In this document: piece after piece, positions 16,317 to 25,074 of the stretch
Layout of the letters: every line of letters begins with the position of its first letter
Numbering within the stretch: the stretch's first letter is position 1
From: an uncultured Bacteroidota bacterium
GTDB taxonomy: Bacteria; Bacteroidota; Bacteroidia; Bacteroidales; P3
Assembly (NCBI GenBank): GCA_900545215.1
Contig: UQXW01000004.1
Location: forward strand, 12,132 to 76,131
Length of the DNA stretch: 64,000 bases
Direction of reading: 5' to 3'
The notes under the pieces: model-generated
The model's input: only the letters and a program-made list of their open reading frames with translations
What the model was told of the DNA's origin: nothing
Databases searched by the model: none
Program-made: the position numbers and the translations under genes

Positions 16317-16856
16317 ATGAAAAAGGGCTTTTCGAGGTTTGCGTTTTATTGGGGTTCGGTGTTCGGATGCGGCGTATTTCTGTTTCAAATCCTGAGTGCG
16401 GTGCTTCATTTTTCGGGGAATTTCTTCCGGACTTTGGCGTATTCGCTTATCGTTATTTCGTCTTTGATTTTCGTTTACACCAAATTCAGGCGTGATAATC
16501 CTTCTTTGCAACCGGGTTTCGGTCGTTCCTTGGGTTTATTGTCGCTTGTTAGCCTTGTGATGTCGCTTTTCTTTACTTTATATACGGTGGTTTTGATTGC
16601 GAAAATCAATCCTTCTTTGATTCAGGATGCCTTGAATCAGATGGCTGTTCTGGCGGATGGGTATGGCGATTACGCCGATGTGCTGAATGATGACGGCGTT
16701 TATAGGATTGTGGAAGCGGCTTTCGTGTTCTCGAACTTCTTTTTCGACTTCTTGGGTAACTTCTTTTACTCTTTGTTGATAGCCTTTGTGTTTACGAGAA
16801 ACGGCAATCGCAGATCGGGAACGTTCGATAATGGTAACGGAAACGGGCGGGATTAG
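16317..16856 (+). CDS. DUF4199-like membrane protein
   Basis: 179 residues with about four membrane helices (roughly 10-35, 38-60, 75-100, 135-160). It ends in a polar, Gly/Asn/Arg-rich tail. The pattern of an N-terminal Arg-Phe-Ala-Phe-Tyr-Trp-Gly stretch, a short second helix followed by FVYTKFRRDN, and a large loop before the last helix fits Bacteroidota DUF4199 proteins. Their function is unknown, and they often precede a glycosyltransferase as here. The coding strand is strongly G/T-rich, in line with regional skew. Confidence 0.78.
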   Translation: MKKGFSRFAFYWGSVFGCGVFLFQILSAVLHFSGNFFRTLAYSLIVISSLIFVYTKFRRDNPSLQPGFGRSLGLLSLVSLVMSLFFTLYTVVLIAKINPSLIQDALNQMAVLADGYGDYADVLNDDGVYRIVEAAFVFSNFFFDFLGNFFYSLLIAFVFTRNGNRRSGTFDNGNGNGRD

Positions 16857-16894
16857 GTTGTGTTTAGGCGGTTTTGCAGTATAAATACGGTGCG

Positions 16895-17440
16895 ATGAAT
16901 AAGGAAAAGGACGGTTTGCAGAGTGTGAAAAGGGGCTTTGGTGGCTTGGTTCTGCGGTATGGCATTTTGATTGGGGTGATTTTGTCGGTATTTTTGGTCG
17001 TTCGGTGGTGGGTTTCGATGCCTGCGGCGGCTCCGATGGGGTTTGCGGATTGCGGAGTGCTGTTTGCCGTTTGTGCTTTGTGCTTTTGGCGTTTCAAATG
17101 CTCGGTTCAGGGCAGGGAAGCGGGCTTTTTGGGGCGGTTTTCCTTCGTTTGGCTGACGGCAATCGTGGGATTGATGATTTATTCCGCCTTTATGTACATA
17201 TATATTATAGGTATAGATGCCGAAATGCAGCAAAGGTGTTTGGATTTGCAGAGAAGGCAGGTGGCGAACGGCGGTTTGAGCGAGGAGAAGCTCATGGAAA
17301 CGGTTCGGCCTTCCTATATTGCGTTCTCGGTTGCCTTGATTGGTGGTGCGTTTTCGGCGGTTTGGGCTGCGGTTCTTGCGTTTTTCTTTCGGAAAAGGAG
17401 GAATTTACGTTGCAAATCGGCGGAATCGGATTGTGAATGA
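16895..17440 (+). CDS. Second DUF4199-like membrane protein
   Basis: 181 residues from ATG at 16895 (MNKEKDG). A TTG seven codons upstream is possible but less likely. It has four hydrophobic segments and a loop with IDAEMQQRCLDLQRR before the last helix, similar in layout to the preceding protein, so the two are probably diverged paralogues. It lies 38 bp after the first and 22 bp before the glycosyltransferase. G-rich coding strand (20 G, 9 C in 17041-17100 by hand count). Function unknown. Confidence 0.7.
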   Translation: MNKEKDGLQSVKRGFGGLVLRYGILIGVILSVFLVVRWWVSMPAAAPMGFADCGVLFAVCALCFWRFKCSVQGREAGFLGRFSFVWLTAIVGLMIYSAFMYIYIIGIDAEMQQRCLDLQRRQVANGGLSEEKLMETVRPSYIAFSVALIGGAFSAVWAAVLAFFFRKRRNLRCKSAESDCE

Positions 17441-17462
17441 ATGAAATCAAATCGTTAAAGGA

Positions 17463-18461
17463 ATGGATATATCGATAATTGTGCCGTTATTCAATGAGGA
17501 AGAGTCGCTTCCGCATCTCGAAGCGTGGATCGACAGGGTGATGAGGGCGAACGGCTTTTCGTATGAGGTGATAATGGTCGATGATGGGAGCAAAGACGGC
17601 TCGTGGAGGGCGATCGAGCGGCTCTCTTCGGCGAATCCCTGTGTCAAAGGGGTGAAATTCAGACGTAATTACGGCAAATCGGCGGCGTTGAACGTCGGTT
17701 TCGAGCATGCAGAGGGCGATGTGGTGGTTACAATGGACGCTGACCTGCAGGATAGTCCCGATGAAGTGCCGGAATTGTACCGAATGATAATGGAGGAAGG
17801 CTATGATCTGGTGTCGGGTTGGAAGAAAAAGAGGTACGATTCGGCGATTGCGAAGAATATTCCCTCGAAACTGTACAACGCAACGACGAGATTGCTTTCG
17901 GGAATAAGGTTGCACGATTTCAATTGCGGCTTGAAGGCTTACAAAAGGGCGGTTGTGAAGTCGATCGAGGTCTATGGCGAGATGCACAGGTACATTCCCG
18001 TGATTGCAAAGTGGGCAGGATTCAATAAAATCGGCGAAAAGGTCGTTCAACATAGGAAAAGGGAGTTCGGAGTCTCCAAATTCGGAATGAATCGCTTCGT
18101 AAACGGGTACTTGGACTTGATTTCGATAATGTTCGTCTCCAAATTCGGAAAGAAACCCATGCATTTCTTCGGCTTATTGGGCAGTTTGATGTTCTTTGTC
18201 GGCATAATCTCGGCAATGGTTCTGGGAATTCAGAAGCTGGTTGCCCTGAATAACGGAGAGATGATGCGTTTGGTTACCGATTCTCCTTATTTCTATCTGG
18301 CATTGGTTACGATTGTGTTGGGAACACAGCTGTTTCTGACCGGATTTGTGGCGGAACTGATTGGCAGAAACTCGCCTACGAGGAACGTTTATTTGATTGA
18401 GAAAGAACTGAACTTGAATGATGAAGACGAAAAGCATAATCGAACAGAGCATAGAGCTTAA
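17463..18461 (+). CDS. Family 2 glycosyltransferase, DPM1/GtrB-like with two C-terminal membrane helices
   Basis: 332 residues. The GT-A fold starts at once (MDISIIVPLFNEEESL), with VDDGSKDGS for nucleotide-sugar binding and DADLQDSPDE as the DxD-type metal site. Two hydrophobic helices lie at about 234-258 and 280-302. The architecture matches polyprenyl-phosphate glycosyltransferases (DPM1/GtrB/ArnC-like) that load a sugar on undecaprenyl phosphate. It overlaps gmhA by 44 bp, linking it to heptose or other surface-glycan synthesis. AAAGGA precedes the ATG. Confidence 0.92.
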   Translation: MDISIIVPLFNEEESLPHLEAWIDRVMRANGFSYEVIMVDDGSKDGSWRAIERLSSANPCVKGVKFRRNYGKSAALNVGFEHAEGDVVVTMDADLQDSPDEVPELYRMIMEEGYDLVSGWKKKRYDSAIAKNIPSKLYNATTRLLSGIRLHDFNCGLKAYKRAVVKSIEVYGEMHRYIPVIAKWAGFNKIGEKVVQHRKREFGVSKFGMNRFVNGYLDLISIMFVSKFGKKPMHFFGLLGSLMFFVGIISAMVLGIQKLVALNNGEMMRLVTDSPYFYLALVTIVLGTQLFLTGFVAELIGRNSPTRNVYLIEKELNLNDEDEKHNRTEHRA

Positions 18462-19005
18462 AAGGGAAATCGCAGAGAACTCTGCGTTGTTGGAAAGGGT
18501 GGAAAAGGCTGCGGAAACGATAAGCGGGGCTTTTAGAAAGGGGCATCGCGTTTTCTTTTGCGGCAATGGCGGAAGTGCTTCCGACGCTCAGCATTTGGCG
18601 GCGGAGCTTTCGGGACGGTTTTACTTCGATCGCCCGCCTCTTGCGGCGGAAGCGTTGCATGTAAACACTTCTTACCTGACCGCAGTGGCCAATGACTATT
18701 CGTATGACTTGGTTTTCGCACGGGCAGTCGAGGCTTTCTGCGATGAAGGCGACGTTCTGGTCGGTCTGTCCACCTCAGGCAATTCCCGTAACGTGGTTAA
18801 CGCATTCGAAACCGCCAAAAAGAAAAACGCATTCGTTATTGCACTGACGGGAAAGGGTGGCGGAGAAATGGGAAAACGAAGCGATATTCTTATAGACGTG
18901 CCTTCCGGCGACACGCCTCGCATACAGGAGGCTCACATAATGATAGGTCATATCATCTGTCAGCTTGTCGAAGAGAGTTTATTCGGAAAAGGAGAAGGGA
19001 AATGA
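18418..19005 (+). CDS. gmhA: D-sedoheptulose 7-phosphate isomerase (GmhA-like SIS protein)
   Basis: A 195-residue single-domain SIS protein. FCGNGGSASDAQHLAAELSGRF and the STSGNSRNV loop match GmhA, which converts sedoheptulose 7-phosphate to glycero-manno-heptose 7-phosphate, the first step of ADP/GDP-heptose synthesis for LPS or capsule. DiaA-type SIS proteins are the alternative, but the neighbouring gmhB-like gene favours the heptose pathway. It overlaps the glycosyltransferase upstream and gmhB downstream (4 bp), so translation is probably coupled. Confidence 0.88.
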   Translation: MMKTKSIIEQSIELKREIAENSALLERVEKAAETISGAFRKGHRVFFCGNGGSASDAQHLAAELSGRFYFDRPPLAAEALHVNTSYLTAVANDYSYDLVFARAVEAFCDEGDVLVGLSTSGNSRNVVNAFETAKKKNAFVIALTGKGGGEMGKRSDILIDVPSGDTPRIQEAHIMIGHIICQLVEESLFGKGEGK

Positions 19006-19571
19006 GGAAACCGAGTGAGGCAACGGCTTTGTTCTTGGACAGAGACGGGGTTATAAATGTGCGAAAGCACGGAGGCTACATTCAAACACCCGAAGAGTTC
19101 CGCTTTTTGGAGGGAGTGCCGGAGGCTTTTGCGATTTTCGCAAAGTATTTCGACAAGATAGTAATCGTAACCAATCAACAAGGCATAGGAAAGGGGCTTA
19201 TGAGCGAGGAGGACTTCGAGGCGATATGCGGGAAGATGAGAACGGAAATTCAAAACGCAGGAGGAAGAGTGGATTATGTTTTTCACTGTCCTCAACTCGC
19301 CAAGAGCAATCCCTTCGACAGGAAGCCGTCGGTGGGAATGGGCTTGAAAGCAAAGAAAATGTTCCCGATGATAAATTTCAAGGACAGTATAATGGTCGGA
19401 GACAGCCTCAGCGATTTGGTTTTCGGGAAAAGGCTGAAGATGCACACCGTTCACATATCCGATAACTGCGAGGAAGCCCGCAGACACCCTGAAAGGATAG
19501 ATTTAAGGTTCGGTTCGCTTTTGGAATTTGCTAAATACATGGAATATGAAAAGAATAGGAAAGTTAAGTAG
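19002..19571 (+). CDS. gmhB: D-glycero-D-manno-heptose 1,7-bisphosphate 7-phosphatase-like HAD protein
   Basis: A 189-residue HAD-IIIA protein. Motif I is LFLDRDGVIN, motif II TNQQGIGKG, motif III RKPSVGM and motif IV VGDSLSDL. It removes the C7 phosphate of heptose bisphosphate in ADP/GDP-heptose synthesis. The zinc-binding loop of E. coli GmhB (Cys-x-His...Cys-x-Cys) is mostly missing, with only HCPQL present, so it may be a zinc-free variant. The gene follows gmhA with a 4-bp overlap and itself overlaps the YwqK-like gene. Confidence 0.87.
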   Translation: MRKPSEATALFLDRDGVINVRKHGGYIQTPEEFRFLEGVPEAFAIFAKYFDKIVIVTNQQGIGKGLMSEEDFEAICGKMRTEIQNAGGRVDYVFHCPQLAKSNPFDRKPSVGMGLKAKKMFPMINFKDSIMVGDSLSDLVFGKRLKMHTVHISDNCEEARRHPERIDLRFGSLLEFAKYMEYEKNRKVK

Positions 19572-20583
19572 TTTGTTTTTGTTGACGGGCTTGTTATTTG
19601 CCCTCGTCGATGCGAATGCTCAGAACAATGTCGATGCGAAAGGCAGGAAGCAGGGGCGCTGGTCGAAGACTTATTCCGACGGAAAGTTGAAGTATGAGGG
19701 TGAGTTCAAGGACGATTGCGAGGTAGGGGACTTCAAGTACTATAATAAGGACGGCAGTTTGAAAGAGAAAATAAGCTATAAGGGCGATTGCAAGACGGGG
19801 TACTGCGAAGTGTATTATCGCAAAGGGCAGGTCATGAGCAGCGGAGAGTATCTCAACAAGAAAAAGAACGGTGTTTGGAGTTATTACTCTGTCGATGGCA
19901 AACTTCTAAGCAAAGAAACATACAAGGAGGGGCTGAAAGAGGGTGAGGAAACGATATGGGACACCAAGGGAAATGTGTTGGAGAAAATCAATTACAAGAA
20001 AGGCAAAAAGAACGGGGAGAATTACAAGTATCTTTATGCCGAGGGATTTCAGACATATACCTACGTTGATGACGTGAAAGAGGGTGATTATCGGAATTAT
20101 TACTCCGATAAACAGCCAAGAATTGAGGGACAATACTCGTCAGGCAAGAAGGACGGAGTGTGGACTTACACCGATCAAGCGAAACGGAAGATGAGAGTGC
20201 AGGTTTGGAAAGCCGATGTATTGATTTCCGACAAGATAATCCTGCGATTGAGAGATAAGGAAAGGGGGATTGCAGCCGAAGAAATCGTTTGTCTTTATCC
20301 ATTGGGAAAACAAACATGCGTTGTATTGTCAAACGGAGAGAGATTGACATGTTTCAATTCGTACGACCAAATACTTGATTGCACGGACGGGAATTACCTT
20401 ATCCGTTTGAACGAAAAGAATAATCTTTATGTCAATCCCAATGCCATAAAATCCGTAAAGGAAAACACCGACGGGCAGGCGGAAGTGATTACAGAGCCAA
20501 AGACGGATATAAAAATCATTGCCGATAAGGAGGGATTGAAAGCCGTTCATTCCGTTTTGAACAAAGAAAAAATCGGAAAGTAA
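19546..20583 (+). CDS. Secreted MORN-repeat/YwqK-like protein
   Basis: 345 residues from ATG at 19546, starting inside the 3' end of gmhB. An N-terminal signal peptide (MKRIGKLSSLFLLTGLLFAL, cleavage probably near ANAQN) is followed by about eight MORN_2/YwqK-type repeats of the form GxWxxYYxDGKL, for example GRWSKTYSDGKLKYEGEF and GVWSYYSVDGKLLSKETY. The C-terminal 110 residues are non-repetitive. Such proteins are widespread in Bacteroidota. They are often labelled as toxin-antitoxin YwqK antitoxin, but no toxin gene is present here and I do not infer that role. Confidence 0.85.
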   Translation: MKRIGKLSSLFLLTGLLFALVDANAQNNVDAKGRKQGRWSKTYSDGKLKYEGEFKDDCEVGDFKYYNKDGSLKEKISYKGDCKTGYCEVYYRKGQVMSSGEYLNKKKNGVWSYYSVDGKLLSKETYKEGLKEGEETIWDTKGNVLEKINYKKGKKNGENYKYLYAEGFQTYTYVDDVKEGDYRNYYSDKQPRIEGQYSSGKKDGVWTYTDQAKRKMRVQVWKADVLISDKIILRLRDKERGIAAEEIVCLYPLGKQTCVVLSNGERLTCFNSYDQILDCTDGNYLIRLNEKNNLYVNPNAIKSVKENTDGQAEVITEPKTDIKIIADKEGLKAVHSVLNKEKIGK

Positions 20584-20595
20584 ACGCTCTATTAA

Positions 20596-21678
20596 ATGAA
20601 AGAAAAGGTCGTATTGGCTTTAAGCGGCGGAGTTGACAGTCTTTCCGCCGCTCTTTTTTTGCGTGAAGAGTTAGATGTGATAGGTTTGCATCTGCATACA
20701 TGCGGAGATAAGGAGGATTTGACGCTTCTGCAAGAGGTATGTACAAGGTTTTCCGTTCCTTTATATGTGGAAGATGTCAGAAAAGACTTTCGCTACAAAG
20801 TCATGGAGAAACTAAAGCAAGAGTACCTCGCCGCACGTACCCCGAATATTTGCACACACTGCAATGCCGAATTGAAAATTCCAGCTTTGCTGTCCTTTGC
20901 CGACAAGATGAATATACGTTATGTGGCAACGGGGCATTATGCAAGGCTTGCACGAAACGGAAACGACCATTTTATCCGAATGGCAAAGGACAGATGGAAA
21001 GACCAATCTTATATGCTTTATCGTCTGAGCAGGGAGCAACGCTCACGATTGTTGTTGCCTCTTGGCGAGAGACTGAAACAAGACGTAAAACGATATGCAG
21101 CTGAAAACGGATTGCATGATGTTGCTGCACAAAGGGAAAGCTACGGACTATGCTTCACGGAGGGAAAATCATACAGCGAGTTTCTGAGAGAGGAACTGCC
21201 GGAAGTGGAAGCCTTATCGGGAGGTGAGGTAATAGATGAAAGAGGTAATAAAGTTGGAACCCATAACGGTTATCCTTTTTATACGATAGGTCAATGGAAA
21301 GGCCTGAATACAACAGAAAAGCTCTATGTCTGCAAACTTATTCCGCAAAGCAATACAATAATAGCCGGTAAGAAAGAGGAGTGTTTCGCAAAGCACCTCC
21401 ATTTGAAGGATATTCACATTCACCAAGTGGAGAAAGTCCTATCGTCCTCTTCGCAACAACGCTTTCTTATCAAGATAAGAGGTAAGGACGAAGGAACTTT
21501 CGGTTTTCTCTACATGACCGGCAATAACGATAAGACGATTGACACCATGCAAATTCCCGAAAGCATACGCATAGACTTTGAACAACCAGTCTTTGCTCCC
21601 ATGGCAGGACAAGATGCTGTGGTTTACGACGGACAAGACACCATTGTACTCGGCGGCACAATCGCTCCAATGCTGTAA
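20596..21678 (+). CDS. mnmA: tRNA-specific 2-thiouridylase MnmA
   Basis: 360 residues, normal for MnmA, which thiolates U34 of Lys, Glu and Gln tRNAs. The PP-loop ATP motif is LSGGVDS (residues 9-15). The catalytic cysteines are in TPNICTHCN (C86/C89 region) and ESYGLCFTEG (C186). TGHYARL and FYTIGQWKGL are further family signatures. The first Cys region has an unusual CTHC rather than CVxCN, so this may be the divergent second MnmA found in some Bacteroidota. It follows the YwqK-like gene by 12 bp. Confidence 0.92.
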   Translation: MKEKVVLALSGGVDSLSAALFLREELDVIGLHLHTCGDKEDLTLLQEVCTRFSVPLYVEDVRKDFRYKVMEKLKQEYLAARTPNICTHCNAELKIPALLSFADKMNIRYVATGHYARLARNGNDHFIRMAKDRWKDQSYMLYRLSREQRSRLLLPLGERLKQDVKRYAAENGLHDVAAQRESYGLCFTEGKSYSEFLREELPEVEALSGGEVIDERGNKVGTHNGYPFYTIGQWKGLNTTEKLYVCKLIPQSNTIIAGKKEECFAKHLHLKDIHIHQVEKVLSSSSQQRFLIKIRGKDEGTFGFLYMTGNNDKTIDTMQIPESIRIDFEQPVFAPMAGQDAVVYDGQDTIVLGGTIAPML

Positions 21679-21846
21679 AATACAGACAGGGGTAATGATA
21701 TTCGCATTGCATTCGAACTCTGTGAAGGATTTCTTATTGTGGAATTAGAGATATTGCAGAAAAACTCGCCACTTCAAATTCTTGATCTCGATGATGAGAG
21801 TGTAAAAGCATTCACTCGCAAATCGTTCAGGAGACTTTATGAATAG
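21679..21846 (+). other. In-frame open stretch after the mnmA stop, possible gene remnant
   Basis: Directly after the mnmA stop codon the same frame stays open for 55 codons to TAG at 21844. It has a protein-like composition (IRIAFELCEGFLIVELEILQ and on), with no start codon. Further short coding-like pieces in other frames follow to about 21950. I cannot name a family. The rest of 21847-22130 shows no gene. Confidence 0.3.
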
Positions 21847-22132
21847 GTTTTTGCGATATGACCGATGGCGTTTATATCATCATGCTCGGAACACAACGAA
21901 GAAATTGATAGGCGAGTAATTCGTTGGAAAGCTTCAAACATCACGAAATAGAAGAAGTCGAGTCAACAATTTTTGTGCGGTTTCTTTTGTTTTTTATCTC
22001 TATTATTCATTACAGCTCGCAGATTTACCGCATTTCACGAGAGTTTAGTCGTCAAAAAGTATCTGAAATTGAAAAATATTTCGGTGTTTATCAGTGTGTT
22101 GCGATAAATCGTCAAGAAAAGTTGCCGAAAAA

Positions 22133-22164
22133 TTTGGTGGGTATTGGTTTTTGGTGTACCTTTG
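22133..22164 (+). promoter_or_regulatory. Strong stable-RNA promoter for tRNA-Asn
   Basis: TTTGGTGGG starts at 22133 and TACCTTTG runs 22157-22164, with 20 bp between TTTG and the -7 box. The tRNA begins 32 bp later. The same extended layout occurs before the other tRNA operons of this window. Confidence 0.8.
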
Positions 22165-22195
22165 CACTCGTTTTCATAAGGATGAATGTTTGATA

Positions 22196-22269
22196 GCCTC
22201 CTTAGCTCAGTTGGTTAGAGCACATGACTGTTAATCATGGGGTCTTAGGTTCAAGTCCTAAAGGGGGCG
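22196..22269 (+). tRNA. tRNA-Asn (GTT)
   Basis: Cloverleaf: acceptor GCCTCCT/AGGGGGC, D-arm GCTC...GAGC, anticodon stem CATGA/TCATG with loop CTGTTAA (GTT), T-loop TTCAAGT. No encoded CCA. Confidence 0.97.
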
Positions 22270-22282
22270 CTTCAAAGAAAGG

Positions 22283-22320
22283 AGAAAAGAGATTTGGGTT
22301 ACCAAATCTCTTTTCTTTTT
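22283..22320. terminator. Bidirectional intrinsic terminator
   Basis: A perfect stem of at least 14 bp (22284-22297 with 22302-22315), loop GTTA, then CTTTTT on the plus strand and an A/T-rich tail on the other. It serves tRNA-Asn (+) and probably the flippase operon (-), which ends at 22355. Confidence 0.85.
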
Positions 22321-22354
22321 ATACCGTTGCGAATAAGTTCCGAACGAATTTCAA

Positions 22355-23656
22355 TCAGGCTGTTGCTTTAATTCTCTTGTTGATATAGTGATTGGAAAAG
22401 ATGATATAGAGCAGCGTTATTGCAATGTTGATTACAGCAATCGAAGTCGATATTCCTATTGCTCCGAATTTTTCCGCCGAAAGTGAGTAGAGCAAATATC
22501 CTGCAAAGGCTCCGCATACGGAAATAACCATCGGTATATGTGTTTTCTCGAAATAGGTGAAATAATTGAAGTAATATAGGATTAGTGCTGCGAAGACCTG
22601 CGAAAGCAGTAGCATAGGCAGGTAGCTTGTTATCTCTCCATAATTGCGAGGGAAGATATTCCATTGCAAAAGCAGGTATGAACCGAACCAGATGAAAATG
22701 GAAAGCAGCAAAAGTACGGATAAGATTATTTTTGCATTGCGGTCATTTTTCTTTTTAAGGGTTTGAAGGTTCTTTTCTCCGAGAAAATCAGGCAACCATA
22801 CGAAATTGAACGATTGAAAGACGATTAAAGGTATTGTTGCCAAAAGAGAGGCAAGGTTATAAGCCCCCATGGCTTCGCTTCCGCAGTAAAGCATGATGAA
22901 TTGTTTGTCTCCGAAGTTCACAACCGAGTTTACAAGTCCCACAAAACTTAGCGGCAAGCCTATTTTCAATGCTCGAAGCATGTAATCCTTGCGATACTTG
23001 CACCAAATCTCTTTTATGAAACTTCTTGCGAACACACAGCACAACAGGAACTCCGTTACGTATGTTATGCTCAAACGGAGCAAAACCTTATCGGTGTCTT
23101 TGCTGAGATACAATACCGTTATAACGGCAATATTACAGACAAACATCCTTATCAGATTGAAGGCTTGTATATTCTTTATCTTCTTTGCCGATATGAAATA
23201 ATAGGTGAGAAAATTGGAGAATATCATCGAGGCGAGTGCAATGAAGAGATACGGACGATAAGACCTGTAATCGAATTGCACATCTTTGCTGTTGTTGACG
23301 ATATTGAAGAAAGCATAGTCGGCATCGGTGATATAGAACAATGCAAATATGAATGCAAGAAACCCGAACAGACTTATGCTTAATGTGAACAGCATGGAAG
23401 CATTGTCTTTCCTGTTTTCCGACGTCTCGATGTATAGTTTGGGTAAAGCACTGTGGTATCCGAGGTTGAGAATGACAGAGCAAGTCATCGCAAAGTTGTA
23501 GAGATAGCCGTAAACGCCGAAGTCGTTCTTTGTCATCAGGTGAAGAAAAACCGGAATGAGCAGGAAATTGGCTCCTCTGACCAATACATCGGTTGAGAAA
23601 AGCGATAGGCTCTTTTTGATTACGGGATTTTGCAGAAGCGATTTGAAAGAAAGCAT
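22355..23656 (-). CDS. Oligosaccharide flippase family protein (Wzx-like)
   Basis: 433 residues with about 12-14 membrane helices. The N-terminus SLFSTDVLVRGANFLLIPVFLHLMT matches Wzx/MurJ-superfamily polysaccharide exporters. It probably flips an undecaprenyl-linked glycan. It is last in the ispH-recF-DUF721 unit, 6 bp after the DUF721 gene, without any glycosyltransferase nearby. It is unlike the 12.8-kb flippase in composition, so they are not a recent duplicate pair. Confidence 0.88.
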   Translation of the reverse strand: MLSFKSLLQNPVIKKSLSLFSTDVLVRGANFLLIPVFLHLMTKNDFGVYGYLYNFAMTCSVILNLGYHSALPKLYIETSENRKDNASMLFTLSISLFGFLAFIFALFYITDADYAFFNIVNNSKDVQFDYRSYRPYLFIALASMIFSNFLTYYFISAKKIKNIQAFNLIRMFVCNIAVITVLYLSKDTDKVLLRLSITYVTEFLLCCVFARSFIKEIWCKYRKDYMLRALKIGLPLSFVGLVNSVVNFGDKQFIMLYCGSEAMGAYNLASLLATIPLIVFQSFNFVWLPDFLGEKNLQTLKKKNDRNAKIILSVLLLLSIFIWFGSYLLLQWNIFPRNYGEITSYLPMLLLSQVFAALILYYFNYFTYFEKTHIPMVISVCGAFAGYLLYSLSAEKFGAIGISTSIAVINIAITLLYIIFSNHYINKRIKATA

Positions 23657-23662
23657 ACCGGT

Positions 23663-24004
23663 TTACTTTATTATTATCGCCTTTACCCTGCTTCCGGTAA
23701 GCCTACCATTGAGTTTCTCGCACAATTCGCTGCGAATCATCATCAACTCTGTTTTCAAAGCAGGCGAATTGACATAAACGTAAAGTGTCTTGTTTTCGAC
23801 AAAAACCTTTTTGGTCAGTTTCTTCACCAAATCGCCGGTCAGGTCTTCCCATGCAGCAATTATTTCCGCCGCATTGAAGTCCGAAGGTATTTCATGCTCA
23901 TCGAACCATGATTGCAAGACGTTTTTCAATGGCAGTTCTTTTGCTTCCGCAGCTCCTCTCTTCTTTTTCCCGTAATTGTTATACTTCCCGTTCCGATAAA
24001 TCAT
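23663..24004 (-). CDS. DUF721 domain protein (DciA-like)
   Basis: 113 residues with a DUF721 core: LKNVLQSWFDEHEIPSDF, AAWEDLTGDLVKKLTKKVFV and LYVYVNSPALKTELMMIRSE. In several phyla DUF721/DciA proteins help load the replicative helicase, and they often sit beside recF or gyrase genes. The start overlaps recF by 4 bp, which supports a DNA-replication link. The helicase-loading role is inferred from the family. Confidence 0.87.
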   Translation of the reverse strand: MIYRNGKYNNYGKKKRGAAEAKELPLKNVLQSWFDEHEIPSDFNAAEIIAAWEDLTGDLVKKLTKKVFVENKTLYVYVNSPALKTELMMIRSELCEKLNGRLTGSRVKAIIIK

Positions 24005-25074
24005 AGTCTGAATATTTTTGTCCGCTCTTTCAGTGCTTCGTCTATAAGCGTTTCTACTCTGTCGGGGTGAGTGTCCGTTATGAATACCTGACCGAATTGT
24101 TCTTTCTTCAAGAGTTGCAGCAGCGTATTGACTCTGTTGAAATCCAATTTGTCGAAAATGTCATCTATCATGATGATTGGCTTTTCCCTGAGTTTGTTGC
24201 AAAGGTAGTCGAACTGTGCAAGTTTCAATGCAAGCAGGTAAGTCTTTTGCTGACCTTGCGAACCGAAGTTCTTTATCGGGTTTTGCGATAAGCAAAACAA
24301 CAAATCATCTTTGTGAATGCCTGTTGTGGTGTAGCCGACAGCCAAATCCTTGTCTCTGTTTCGAAGCAATAAGTCCGACAAAATACCTTCGTATGTTTTG
24401 TATTCTATGCTTACCGCTTCCCTGTCGCCGCTTATATGACTGTAATATGCCGAAAAGGGCGTGGCGAAATCGACAAAAAATTCTTTTCTTTTTCTTTGGA
24501 TTTCCTCGGCATAGGAAGTAATCTGGTTTTCTGTTATCTGCAAACTTATCATATCGAGACAGCCGCCTGCCTTATAGTCTTTCAACATGCGGTTTCTTTG
24601 AGCCACCGCCTTATTGTAGCGTATCAGTGTTTTCAGATAGAGCTTATCTTGTTGAGAAACGGTAATGTCGATGAATTTCCTTCTCGATTCGCTGCTGCCG
24701 TCTATCAGGCTATGATCGTTGGGAGTGATGATTACTGCCGGCAATCTGCCGATATGGTCGGAATGTCTTTGATATGCCTTATCGGAATGCCGCATTATTT
24801 TTTTTCCGTTCTTTTGCAATAAACAGAGATAGTTTTCCGTCGTATTGTTACCCTCGTATAATCCGCTGATCGAGAAGAAGTTTTCACCTTTTTTTATGGA
24901 ATCGAAATCGTTTTGACCGAAATAGCTTTTGCAAAAACTGAGGTAGTGTATGGAATCCAAGATATTGGTTTTCCCTACGCCGTTATCCCCAACGAAGCAG
25001 TTGATTGCCGCAAAGTCTTCGTCAAAAGAGGAGATGTTCTTAAAGTTCGCTATTTTCAGATGCTTCAAGTACAT
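24001..25074 (-). CDS. recF: DNA replication and repair protein RecF
   Basis: 357 residues, the usual length. It is an SMC-like ABC ATPase that loads RecA at gapped DNA with RecO and RecR. Walker A is GDNGVGKTN (29-37), LGSQGQQKT-like signature FGSQGQQKTYLLALKLAQ lies near residue 275, and Walker B is PIIMIDDIFDKLD. The start overlaps the ispH 3' end by 35 bp and the stop overlaps DUF721. Confidence 0.96.
   Translation of the reverse strand: MYLKHLKIANFKNISSFDEDFAAINCFVGDNGVGKTNILDSIHYLSFCKSYFGQNDFDSIKKGENFFSISGLYEGNNTTENYLCLLQKNGKKIMRHSDKAYQRHSDHIGRLPAVIITPNDHSLIDGSSESRRKFIDITVSQQDKLYLKTLIRYNKAVAQRNRMLKDYKAGGCLDMISLQITENQITSYAEEIQRKRKEFFVDFATPFSAYYSHISGDREAVSIEYKTYEGILSDLLLRNRDKDLAVGYTTTGIHKDDLLFCLSQNPIKNFGSQGQQKTYLLALKLAQFDYLCNKLREKPIIMIDDIFDKLDFNRVNTLLQLLKKEQFGQVFITDTHPDRVETLIDEALKERTKIFRL

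Noticed and set aside
12771..17440. Strong codon-composition shift as a sign of horizontal transfer
   Set aside because: The bias reverses exactly at the skew switch and affects core genes on both sides, so replication-linked skew explains it better.
21924..22193. ORF of 89 codons upstream of tRNA-Asn
   Set aside because: It runs through the tRNA promoter, has no family and has a low-complexity composition.
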